Position numbers and translations under genes: made by a program. Source: Holacanthus passer (Eukaryota; Chordata; Actinopteri; Pomacanthidae). Taken from it: 64,000 bases of DNA. Shown one piece after another: positions 22,842-34,646 of this stretch. The stretch is from positions 5,394,001 to 5,458,000 of the forward strand of contig JAFREQ010000008.1 of NCBI GenBank assembly GCA_025331565.1, in the 5' to 3' direction. The notes under the pieces are model-generated. The model was not told the origin of the DNA. It searched no databases and saw only the letters and a list, made by a program, of their open reading frames with translations. Position 1 is the first letter of the stretch, and the number at the start of each line of letters is the position of its first letter.

Positions 22842-25800
22842 GATTATAACATTTTGCTCAACTCAGAATAATTCATTTTAATATCTCTCAGTCCATGTGG
22901 GTGACGAGACAATCAGGGTTTAAGTGGAAAAGAAATTGATTCAGGATGTGAATTGCTCTCCAAGTTTTACAACAGCAAAACCCAGTTATTAATTTCCAGT
23001 GGTTTGTTTAGTAAAATTTATGATTTCATTTGAGGAGTTGCAGGAAAAAGTGTGCTGTGATATTTAGTTTCCAGCTGTTGGTGATGGTGTGAATGAGTAA
23101 TCTAAACCAAAATAGGACAATGTTTAATTTTACTTTGGCTCTGCTGAAGATGAAAAAGATGTCTGTATTTTTTAAAAATCCATTTTCTTGCCCTGCTATT
23201 TTAATGCTGTTGTTTAACATGAGCGATATTTAAGAGGTGGCAGAAGTTGAGTTGGTCTGGACTCTATTTGAAAATCACAGAAATAATTGGAAATGTATAT
23301 ACAATGTCTAAACGTTTACATTGTTCAACAGTGAAATATAGCTCTGAAATTTGGCCGCCAACTGAGGAAAAACTATCATGTAAAGCATGTGAGAGATTCC
23401 TCACTGTCATATGCAGACCTGAGCGCTTCAAAGGTGCACACAGGTGCTAATATTCAGAAACATAATTTAATCAAACTTTTCATTAGGGATGTATTGATTT
23501 CAGTAAATTATGAGGTGAGAGTTCATCTCAAATTTGCTCCTTTTGATGGATAAAAATGTAAACAACCCTCAAAAGAAAAAAAAAATACATTAAGTTGTTT
23601 GGAGAATTTTCACATTTTCTCCTCAGTTGATGTTAATTTTTCTGCCGTTAGTATCAACTGCTCTGATTTGTTCATGCACTCAAATAGTCTATTTCCTTAT
23701 TTGTTTTGTGCCACAGTTTCTGCGCTTTGCATGTAGCTCCGAGGACTTTGCAGTGACACCGCAGGCTGCGATGGGACCCAATAACAGAGAAACACTTTTA
23801 GCTGGAATATCAGGGACTCAACTATACTCAGGATGTGCAGCAGGTTTCATGTCTAACCTGTCTGAGTTAGTCTTAGCGGACGGTTGACGAGAGTCCAGTT
23901 ATTTGACCCAAGTAATATGTGAAGAACTCTTTTTTTGTGCATCAGAGTGGAGAAACGACTGTAATTGCACGGCAGGTTGCACATTTATGACGTACTGAAA
24001 CCAACACTAAGTGTCACATATTGATCAGTGATCCACCACAGCAAAGTGCGGTAAACTCACTACTACCTGCTGATCAGTGTTCTGTGTTGACCTCCTCCAC
24101 CCAGATTGTCCCACGGTGGATTTAAAGAGACCCCATGGGGAAAATACCTTGATTTTCTAAACTTAAAGCATCTACTTCCATATAAATAATCAACACGAGA
24201 AGTGATGAACTCTTCAGTATCTAATAGATCTGAATGAGGATGTAATGATCCAGTTCAATAACTTGATTATAAAGAGAGTAGTGTTGCTGCTTGAAGGCTG
24301 TCACACTGTTCTCCTGTGTGTCTTACGAGAGATCACTGAAAAATGTCAGTATGAGGAGAACAACTGCTTCCATTCTTTGGCGTTTTGAACTGTCAGTTTT
24401 CTGCCTCAACAGCGCCCCCTTTTGTAAGTTGCCTAGGTTGAAAGAGCAGAAAAATATTCTATAAAAACATTCTAACAAATGTAACTGATTACTGTCGAGA
24501 TCCATGCTTGGAAGACAGTTACATTTGAAATCAGAGAAAGACCTTTTTTTTCATTCTTTCTTACATGTTGGCTTACATTTTGTCCGGGAAAATTCAAAAT
24601 GTCTGAGTCCATTTGTACTGCTAAATTTTATTATTACTTTTTTTGCTCAACCTCGATCAAACAGTGCAGATACAGTTTGTTTTGGTTTCCTTGTTTTACG
24701 ATGAGAGGGTTCGCTGCAAAGTTTTGCCGATTTGAAATCCAGCTAAGTTTACTTAATTATCCTGATACAACTCATTTCATCTGGTGACTTAAAGCTGCCA
24801 TTTAAAATCCAAATGTAAACATAGCAGTTGCCTCCATGCCCAAATTCAAAATATAGGATTTAAACACGCTCACTCCCAAACTGACTTCAACATGAATACT
24901 GAAGGCCAACAAAGGACGGGAGCTGCAAATTAGCCTCAGCTAGATTTCCCATATACCTTATATCTGTTGCACTATTTCACCTTGCAATATTTAACAATGT
25001 TGTAAATACACTAACAAAACATAATAAATACAAGGACTAGCATTGTACAACAATAAAAAACAAGTTATGCTTGTTAGTGTTGTTTACAGTTTGTTTACAC
25101 CAGTAATATTTGTAAACAGCAGCAAATCAATCTATGTTTTTTAATGATGATCAAATGAAAAATACAGCGTTTTCATCTATACATAGATCTATCTATCTAT
25201 AATTTATATTGTCACAAATTACTGATTGGACCTTTAAAACAAACAAAACTTTAGAATTTTCTGTTATATTCATCAGCTTTGGACCAGATCAGACATATTA
25301 TGCTGCGCTGTACTTTACTATTTCATGCATATAGCCTAAGTGTAATCGTGCTGTTAGTAGAAGACGTGCAGTTGTGTCCAGTTCCATCAAATCCCAAGAA
25401 TGAACAATCTGCATGAATATTAACATACGCTCATCATGAAAAGAGGAAAAACCTACTAATATAAGTAATATGAAGCGACGTTACCATTTGAACTGTAAAG
25501 TCTTTATCCAAATTTTATGATCCTATTATAAAATGATGCTTTATGGATGGATATGTTGAATGCACCAGACTGGCCCTGCACAAAGGCATTGTTCAGCTCT
25601 GATTTGGCTTCATTGTCCAAGACAGAGTCACTATTCTCAAACACTGTAGGAGGCCATAATGCTTAATTGTTCATAGAAACGATATCATATGTTGTGGCTT
25701 AAGTTTTTTTTTTTAAAGGAATGAAAGATTTAAGAACGTCAAAAATTTATACTGCTAACGCCTGTCCATGTAGGATTTAAAATGTTTTAATCTCAACTGT

Positions 25801-26072
25801 CTGACAAAAAGAAAAGCATTATTAATATAATTAGCATAAGAATTATTGCAGATTAAATGCTCATTCATAATTATGTCATTCCCTTCAGGGTTACCCTTTT
25901 TTCAACATCCCGTTTATAGCATGTACAAGCAGCATATAAACAATTAACAAATAGTCTAAAACATACTATAATGTAGCTGTAAGTATATATATGTTTTTAT
26001 ATGTTTATTAATGCAAATAACTATAACTCCTGTGAAGCATCAAACACTGGTGTATACACACCAACAGTCACT

Positions 26073-26452
26073 GGGTTAATATAACGCCAATGCAATAATG
26101 GTTTAACTTTACCCAGTTTGATGGATAGAAAACCACCCAGACAATGAGCCATTTTGACCCAGTATTAGTATTTTATTTTTTTATGTTAGTGTTGAGTTAT
26201 CTACCCAAACTAAAATATGATTGTGAACTGTTATGATCTACTCTAACTCTTTCTAAACTGACTCACTATTAATAGTATGTATACAAATATTTAATTCAAT
26301 TTCACTACCAATGAATTTTAGAGCTTGTTGACACTGGGTCAAAAATAACCAGGTTGGGTAATTAACCCAACAGTAAAATATAACATTAGGTCAAAAAATA
26401 CCCATTGGCAGAGGGTAAAGTTAACCCAGAAGTGCATTGGTGCTATATTGAC
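26073..26452. mobile_element. fold-back MITE-like element (GGGTTAA type)
   Basis: The left arm at 26073-26114 (GGGTTAATATAACGCCAATG onward to TTAACTTTACCC) pairs with the right arm at 26413-26452 (GGGTAAAGTTAACCCAGAAG onward). A second inner pair involves TTTTGACCCAGTATT near 26152 and ACACTGGGTCAAAAATA near 26331. The element is AT-rich with no coding capacity. Elements built on ACCCA/TGGGT repeats are common in fish. Confidence 0.6.
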
Positions 26453-28846
26453 CAAAACTGCAACTATATTTATCTAGTTAGTTTTAGTAAGCAAATAATT
26501 TATATATATATATATAGTCTAATTTATAGCATAACCATATAAGATACACTTATGTTCAAAGGTTTGGAATCGCCTGCCACAACAGCGTGATCTGGTACGG
26601 TCAGATGACTGCGTGGGTTACTTATATTTTAATGCTTTTATTTTGTAGAAAGTCTTCTTTACAAATAGATTTACAGATAAATTATTTTGTATGAAGGGTT
26701 TGCAAAAAAAAAAAAAGTAATGTTTTGTACACAGAGAACAAAACTGTACAATCATTCTGACTGACAGAGCAGAAAGAGACAACAGTTAAATAAGAGCAAC
26801 AGTTAAATAAATAATAAATAAGTTAACAGTTAATATAAGAAGTGACCAGTTGTTCTGGTTCTGGCTCCGGTTTCCCCCACCATCAAAAACATGCATCCTG
26901 TCAGTGCTGCCAGAGTTGGTCCCTGGCTGCTGCAAAGTGAGATGGGACCACATTTCACTACACTGTACTGTGTGTGATTGTATGTGACAGTCGATTTAAT
27001 CAAAAAGTCCAGACCAGGTCTATTTCTTGAGAAACCTTAAGACCTGTAGAGTCATGATGTAACAAACTGAAGCAGCTTGTTAAACCTGCTTGGTAGAAAT
27101 ATTTTGTCTTGTTGACCCAAAAGGGGGCATTTTAATAGAGGAAATGTCTCTCTACCAGGCCCTGGACAAGAGATGTTTAGTATGTGTTCAAACAAATCTT
27201 TAACACAGAATCAGCAAACTGAAGTGATTACACTGAATCACCAGTGTCACTGACTGAATCAGCAGCTTTCTGCAGCAGAGCTCCCCTCGCTGGCGACTGA
27301 GAGCACGGTCGTCTGCTCAGTTGTGATTCACTGTGTGTTAGTTCCATGTTAAAAATATATGTTTAAGTTCAAGTGACAAAACCCTCTTATAGTAATTACG
27401 ACGGCTGCAAAAGAGGAAGTCGGGGTGGATGAAAACATGACCTCCATCATTACCGAACCTTAACCACGTATCATTATAGTTACCATGATGATGAAGGTCC
27501 TCTAACCTCCGTGGAGGAGTCACTTTAACCAAACCACATAGTTTCCCTAACCTTGACAAACTACTTATTTTAACCTTAACCACGATCTTTCCCTAAACCC
27601 AACCAAGTCGTATTTCTGTCTAAACCAATCCTTCACAATAATGTTGTCACATTACAAAACTGATTTAACAATTATTGACTTGTTGATATTGAACTAAATA
27701 CAGTGAACACATCACTATTTTGCACAGCGAGAGAACAATTCCTAGTTTGTAACGTGTATTTGAACGATGACATGATTACTTGCCTTACATAAAAGTGAAC
27801 ATAAAAGTGAGAACGAACCTTTGAAGTGAACTGATTGAAACAGTTTTAAACAGCAAAGTGATTCAGTTTTCCCACCTCTACCCTGGACTGACCTGCATAG
27901 GAATAAATAGGTAGTTGGCGCCTGTATCTGCTATAAGGATACTCCTTAAAATGTACTATATGTAAGAGACTCAGCTCTTCTGTGTTCTCACACAGGAGCT
28001 TTAAGTGTCTCTGACTGTGAGAAGGTGATAGAGAGTCTTTATGTCTCACAGGAGACCAGTTGAAACTACAGTGAGTGGTGAGGACGACACAACAGACTCG
28101 TTAAGTCAAAGACAATAAACCTCATTTTGTTGCGTAACCAGGATGACCTCATATTGCATCTCGTCGTATCTGCAAAGCACAACAGCTGAAGAGTGCAAGC
28201 GATTCAAAGTCAAAATCAAAAAATGTACATGTGTTACCTTAGACAGAGATGTCATTGCTTTATAATTTCATGGAGACATTTAGAGATTTATTTTCCATTG
28301 TTAAATAATTCCTCTGATTGTAACTAACCATTTCGAGTCATTTACATTTTTATGAGAAAATTAAAGGATTGTACTTTTGCATATTTTAATTGGCTTTTAA
28401 GAGAAAAGGGGGTATTGGGTATTTAAACCATGAAAAATTGTCAAATTAGATTCTAACTTTAACTTCGAGACGTATAAAAGTGTTGTGATAAAGAACAAAT
28501 TTCATGCCTGTTCAGATTAAAATGGCGACTCTTGAATGGAAATTTGTGTGTGAGAGGTCGGCAGTCAGTCTCACGCTGGGCTCCATGTTTTATACGTCAG
28601 TGCACAGTGATTAAAATGTAATTAAAACATGTTATGTTTCTTCATAACTTATTTCCGTCCCTTTATTGAATATGTTTAGATGCAGATAAGCATTTACAGC
28701 ACTTCACAGTGGACACACAATGGTACAAGTGCGATACCTGAACCAGCTACAACCTTGTTTACACTCATCATTGACCCTCTGTGACCTTAAACCTTATTTA
28801 AGGTGTTGGGGTTTTAGAAACCTGGGGGACTTAACATCCTATGATT

Positions 28847-28998
28847 AAAGGAAACATTCAACACTATGGGGAATATGTGTGTTTTTACCAAACTTTACTT
28901 GAGGAGATCGATACCATTTCATATATAGAAAATATTATGGTACAGCTCCCAGTTGGTTAGCTTAGCTTAGCACAAAGACTGGAAACAGGGGGAAACAT
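28847..28998 (+). mobile_element. half copy of the 7424-7926 fold-back element
   Basis: It reads AAAGGAAACATTCAACACTA, then GAGGAGATCGATACCATTTC, then TTAGCTTAGCTTAGCACAAAGACTGG, in the order found in the left arm at 7424-7600. The right arm is missing, so the copy is truncated. Confidence 0.6.
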
Positions 28999-29019
28999 TC
29001 ATCCATTGTCTAATGTCAC

Positions 29020-29230
29020 TGATAGAGTTGATGAGGTCATTTGTGGGACTGAGGTTATCATGTGAAAGTAAAATATATAATTGTGTATCATCAGCATATG
29101 AATGGGACACTGTGCTTCTGTATGATGGAACCAAAGGGCAGCATATACAGGTTGAACAGTTAGGGGCCTAGAACTGAGTCTTGTGGGACCCCACAATAAG
29201 TCCGACAGATTTAGAGTTAATTTAACGGAA
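29020..29230. repeat. possible degenerate dispersed repeat
   Basis: It contains GTGTATCATCAGCATATGAA and AGTCTTGTGGGACCCC, phrases I associate with a frequent interspersed sequence of fish genomes. There is no intact reading frame. The call is tentative and rests on memory of the motif only. Confidence 0.35.
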
Positions 29231-29965
29231 TGTCCTAGACATTTTATAGCTTGCTGAGTAAAATGGCATGGTTGACACAGTCAGGTCTGGTAATACTAAA
29301 AGTAAAACTAATACTGCAAGGTTTCTTTGCAGCATGGCTGGTCTTTGGATCATGGATGACTTTCATGAGCACTGTTTCACTGTTTTCACCACTCCTAGTG
29401 TTGTGTTATATGTGATGTTATATTTTCACTCACCATTGTCATGTGACACTGTCATGTGACATCTACAGGAAGTAGGTGTTCACAGTCACTGCTGTTCAGC
29501 CACACTTTCATAGTTGTCTGTAAACCATCTGTTCCTGCTTATATCCTTCATACTGAGGTCGGATTGTCTGTATGTATTGGTTTATTTTCATTGCAGATAT
29601 TTTTCTAGATTAGTATTTTGGGAATACATGCTAATTTAGTGAGTAATTTTTTTGTTAATGTAAAAATGCACTATAAATTGTCCTCCTGTTTTCAGTTTCG
29701 GCTTTTTCTGAATAATGGACACATGGATAAAAATATGTGAGGGAAAGGAAGGTGCTTATCTGTCAAAGGCATGGTCAAAGCACATGGTTTGTGTGGAGGA
29801 CAGTGCAGTGATTGATGTGAGTTGTATATTTAAGCACCTGTAAGTATAATTTAATGAGTTGTCATATTTTTTATCATCAGGTGATTCAGAGGTGACCACA
29901 GAAGAGTCACAGAGAACGTGGTCAGTATATCAGTATATAGCATCTGTGAACTAATCATTCAACAA

Positions 29966-30818
29966 CAGTGGTGGGGGAAGTACTGAGATATTTTGCTTAA
30001 GTAAAAGTACCAATGCCACACTGTAAAAATCCTCCATTAAGTCTTGCATTTAAAATCTCGCTTAAATTAGATTACTGTCAGCTAAAAGTTTGCAGAAAAT
30101 TGGCTCCTGTGACTGATATGATAAATTACATTAATAATACAGATGCATCAGTGTGTAGGTAGTATTTTACTGTTGTAGCTGCCTGAGGTGGCGCCGCTTT
30201 TAACAACTTTTTATGCAGTTAGGTAGTTTAGTCCAGTGGTTCCCAACCTGGTGGTCCAGTCTCCTTGAAGGCATTATAAAATAAATCTACAGGGTCGTAA
30301 AAAAAAAAAAAAAAAAAAAAAAAGTTCTGATTCATAAATTCTTTTTCAGACTTTTTATACCATATTATGAAATATAGAGTTTTTGCTCTTTGGGCCTTAA
30401 AACAGATGAATAAAATTAAGCCATGTGAGAAGTTTAGAAGTGAAAAGACTCTGGTGAAACAACTCACAGACGTCTGAAAATGACAAGATGCTTCAATACA
30501 CAAAAACACAGAGTTTTTGTAAAGGGATCAGAAACCGAAATGATTGGAAACCACTGGTTTAATCTTTAACAATGGGTTGTATTCTATCAGATGATCTTAT
30601 GCATTTTATGAGGACTTATAATCTGAAAAGTAACTAGTAACTAAAGCTGTCAAAATAATGTAGTGGAGTAAAAAGGACAATATTGCCCTCTGAAATGTAA
30701 TGAAATAGAAGTATGAAGTAGCATAAAATGGAAATTCTCATGTAAAGTACAAGTACCTCAAAACTGTAACTTAAACACAGTACTTGAGTAAATAAACTTA
30801 GTTACATTCCACCACCGT
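29966..30818 (+). mobile_element. MITE-like repeat, interrupted by a later insertion
   Basis: Same family as 12160-12680. It begins GTGGTGGGGGAAGTACTGAG, passes through AAGTAAAAGTACCAATGCCA and GTAGTATTTTACTGTTGTAG, and ends TACTTGAGTAAATAAACTTAGTTACATTCC ACCACC. The segment 30234-30556 is a separate hAT-like element inserted into it. Confidence 0.7.
30234..30556. mobile_element. hAT-like element nested in another repeat
   Basis: The left terminus is CAGTGGTTCCCAACC and the right terminus, read on the minus strand, is CAGTGGTTTCCAATCA. Flanking it are GTTTAGTC (30226-30233) and GTTTAATC (30557-30564), a 7/8 match to an 8-bp target duplication, as expected for hAT transposition. The interior holds a 23-bp poly-A run and no coding frame, so it is non-autonomous. 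Confidence 0.75.
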
Positions 30819-33189
30819 TAAATACATCTTCATTAGCATAACATCTCAGATTGGACACACGGCCCCGGCTCTTCTAAAATTCTGGCTGCAGCCCTGAAAC
30901 GGTCCCAGATGAAGGCTGCTGATGTTATCGTAGCTTCACCTGCTTTAACAAGATCAAACAGGGCTTTTCACACTGTGCAGCGTTAGCCCATTTTATCCTT
31001 AATCCTCAGAACTGAGCTCTGGGTTAAGAGTCGAACATCACCAGCATATGTCTTCTCTCAGCAGGTGTCTGCTTGCTGGAGGCTGAGTTTTAGAATACTG
31101 GTCTATAGACTGATTCTTGGAATATAACTTTTATTAAACTTGCGAAATGCCGGCTGAATTAAATTTGCTTTGTAAATTGTTACATGAAGAACTTTATTTT
31201 GAACATAATGACTTGCATTGTTTTTCATTCAAGGCCTGTTCATAAAGCCAGGTTTGTGCATGGTTGAACTGAAGGGGCAAAAAGGTGAAAAGTTTCTAAG
31301 ATGAGGGAAACACTAGCGACACCAGTGAGACACCGTGTGACAGTCGAAGGAAATTCACTGACTGGAGCTGCAGGATCAGAGAGAAACAAGACCAGGACCA
31401 GACAGTGTTCGTTCTCTCTCCTTGAGATTTCTTATTTCTTTCACAGGCTTATTTTCAGTCACTTCAGACGACTTGACTGGTTTTAATCAGATTTTGCTGA
31501 CAGATTGTAGTGAAAATAACCACAAACACAAATTCAGGAATATTCTGTGTCCCTGACTCCCCCCTCCTCTCTCGCTCTCTCTCACTCTCTACATTTGGAT
31601 GATGCCCCATCTTGTGGACAGTTTCATACAGCTGCTGGTGGAAAACAACCCCACCCCTTCTGCCTTTGGTTTTTACATCTTTTGTTATAGGGTTTTGTTT
31701 TTTTTTACATCACTCCTTTGCAGCATCGAAACAAAACCAGAAAACCTTTCTTGTGTGTCACTGCCACTGCAGGGTGGGCTTTTTTTTTCACAAAGACCAC
31801 ATGACAGGTATTGGCAGAGGGCAGGTATACAATAGATGTGTGACAGGGAGAAATGCATTTGTTGTGAAGAGTATTGATTGTACACAAAGCCAGACTGTCA
31901 GACAGGGAGAGTGGGCAACTGCCTCCAAGGACCCCAGGTCCTCAGAGACCCCCAGACTCCAGGTTCACTATGTGACAATTCGTCTGTGGTAATTTCATTA
32001 ACTGGAAATTTGATCAGCACAATATAAACTGAAATGATGAAAGGCCTTAAAGGATAGATTCCAAGTGTATTTTAATATAATACTCACATGCTCATGTGTT
32101 CGTTGAAAGAGTCATTGGTCACTGTCACAAAATCCAGAGTCTTCATTTAGAGGGAAAATGCATTTTAAAGGTCAGTTGAGGCTTATATGAGGTTTTATTT
32201 CAAACTTACAGATTTTTATTATGAAATTCATACTAAAAAAAGACCATATCTTCATGTTAGGAAGGGTTTTCTTCACGGCCAACATGGACAGGAGGAACAA
32301 TTTCAACAGCTGGTGACTCATAGGACATATAAATGCACAAGTGAGGATTGTTTTAAGGTTAACTTGAAAAAAAATGTGTCTGTCATTGAAAGTAGGGCCT
32401 GCGTTTTAGCTAGTTCCACCTTCTCAAAATCAAGTCTTTATTACTTATTTTATCATTTCTGTTTTGTGTTTGCATGGTGCATGTACCTAAATAAATATGT
32501 TTTGTGAAAATGTGAGCAATTCTGGAGGCCCCTAAAAGAAGTCAGAGGGGGGGCCCAAAGCTCAATTTTGCCCCGAGAAGCTGTAGAGAAGTCGGGACTG
32601 GACAGCAGCATGAGCAGACTCATGTACTGTCCTTACTCTATATGTTAATGCACAGTTTTATATGGACAGATTCAGAAAAAGACAAAATGACCTTTAATCT
32701 GATTCATGATACAAGAAGCAATGGTGGTTGTTTGTGATGGTTCTGTCTGTCCTGTGTGTGTCCACTGTGTTCATGTGTGATGGAGACCTGTTCCAGATTA
32801 ATGATCCAGGTTATAATTAGCCTCACGGAGTATTTCTGGAGTGGCCCATTTGTGCTCTGCTCCTGCAGGAGTCATTCTTGGTTTCTCACTGCCACCTTGT
32901 GGATTTCATTTTTTTACCCCCCTTTTTTTGTCCTTTCAGTGTGTCATGATGTCGCAGGTTACATCTTCACCATGCAAACCCCATCCTGTCTGCACAGAAA
33001 GTGGAAAAATCAGATGCATCCTCTAGATTTAATGGCAGGTAGGTCATCTGCACATGCTTTTAATTGATGTCAGCTCATAATGCTCAGATGGCAAAAATCA
33101 CTCCTTGGATTGGAGGATTGGAAATATATAAATAAAAGCAATTAAAGGAGTATTTAAGCTCATGATTGTGGCTCTTTCTTCACTCTCTT

Positions 33190-33758
33190 ATCCTCTTGTT
33201 TTTTTCCACAAGAACAAAACCAGCCAGCCGCCCCCCTCCTCCTCCCCTCCTGATCCTGGTCCCTCCTCACATAATGTGTTGCTCACAGCATCAAACTTCA
33301 AGTCCAGGTTCGTGACCAGGATTCAGACCAGAGCTGTGTAGATCCGGGGACAATCAACACTTCCAAAAAAAAAAAAAAAAAAAAGTCAGACTTGAGGGTC
33401 CGTCGTTGAGAGTCCGAGCCTGCAGACAAGCCTGCAGACGGATCCTCTCCAACATGCAGCACCGGTGCACGAGGACCCGGCCGTGACTCATTGGTGCGCA
33501 ATGACAACAAACACACAAGACTCGCGTTAAATATCTGCAAATCAAAGCCAGTGCAAGAAAAGCAAGGTGACCTTCTGTGGGATCTACCGGAGAACTGAAG
33601 CTCGGGTCTGTGCTGCTGCTTCTTGGAGTGGACCAAAGAGCCACAGTCTCTCCTCCAGGACTTCATCTGGTGGGAAATTCACTTTTTTTTTTTAAAATCT
33701 TTCTTTTTTCTTCTTCTTCTTTGGACTGCACCTGTTCATCTGGACCCACATCATCAAG
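33190..33758 (+). promoter_or_regulatory. putative gad1 promoter and 5'UTR exon
   Basis: This is a comparatively GC-rich stretch ending in a near-perfect splice donor, AAG|GTGAGT, at 33758/33759. The first ATG-bearing gad1 exon is at 34647, and a possible acceptor (CATCTACAG) ends at 34461. A non-coding first exon here is plausible, as vertebrate GAD1 genes have untranslated leader exons. The start of transcription is not visible and a poly-A run (33364-33384) lies inside. Confidence 0.4.
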
Positions 33759-33773
33759 GTGAGTGGCTTTATC

Positions 33774-33793
33774 CATCCATCCATCCATCCATA
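33774..33793. repeat. (CATC)n tetranucleotide run
   Basis: About five units of CATC just after the putative leader-exon donor. Confidence 0.75.
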
Positions 33794-34646
33794 AACTACT
33801 GTTCTTTATTCTTATTGGAGATGCTCTAACAGGTGTTTTTTTTTTTTTTCAAAAGGTTGACTCCCTGCAAAATAATTGGCCTGTAGTTTTTGTATATGAT
33901 GTGCATGTGTGTTTATTACACAGGTTTAATTCTGCAGGGGAAAAAAATTCATCCGGCCTTTAATAACCGGTTTGCAAAGAGATGGATGCACGTCGTGTTT
34001 TTTTCCCCGTGTACGACTTTAACCTGCATCACAGCCGACAACGAAATAATCACCTTGAGCTGATATTGTCATGCAAGTTTGTAAAGCCAAAAGCAGACTG
34101 ATGATCACACAGGCCAGTGTGAATTTGAAAAAAAATAAATCTGCTCTTTTTTGAGGATTTATTTACATTATTATGCTTTTTTTCCACCTCCAGATATTAA
34201 ATATATAGGCCAGTTTTGATGATGTGTGGGTTTTTTTTTATAACAGAACAATTATGAGCTATTAATGATGAGGATGATAAAGATGAAGCTCATCATCCAG
34301 ACATGATGCTGATGCTCCTGTCAGTCAAATCCTTAAAGCAGGTGCACTGGAGGATTTTTCTTTATTACAACTCAATTTTTTTTTTAAAATAATTTTTATT
34401 TTTCAATCTGGACACTAATTGCATCTCAACTTGTATATGACAGTGTCCTTGTCATCTACAGGTCTCCAACTTGAGCATCTCTCTCCAGACACATATTTAC
34501 AACACTGCACACTACATGGCTTGTTTCTCTCTCCCTGCATCTTTCATAGCACAAAGACAGATTTTGGGGGCATTGAAGGAATAAAAAAAAAAAAAAAGTG
34601 AGCAGGCTTTTTGAGGTGAGGACTTTGGCTCCGGGTCTGTGGACTG

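Larger units (their letters stand above)
22865..33189. other. sp5-gad1 intergenic region
   Basis: About 10 kb without a supportable gene. Open frames are short and uncharacteristic. Repeats listed separately are at 26073-26452, 28847-28998, 29020-29230 and 29966-30818. There are also TA runs at 25985-25993 and 26494-26515, an A-run at 26706-26716, and a decayed run of TAACC/CCTAAACC-like words near 27530-27610. The rest appears unique and AT-rich. In human, ERICH2 lies between SP5 and GAD1; I see no trace of it here. Confidence 0.55.

Noticed and set aside
30301..30323. Poly-A run suggesting a processed pseudogene
   Set aside because: It lies inside a hAT-like element with its own termini; no gene-like sequence precedes it.
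31301..31992. Open frames of 61 to 126 codons
   Set aside because: Overlapping frames on both strands, low-complexity T-rich content and no domain.
33364..33384. Poly-A run near the putative gad1 leader exon as a retroposed tail
   Set aside because: There is no matching retroelement body or target duplication, so it is treated as simple repeat.
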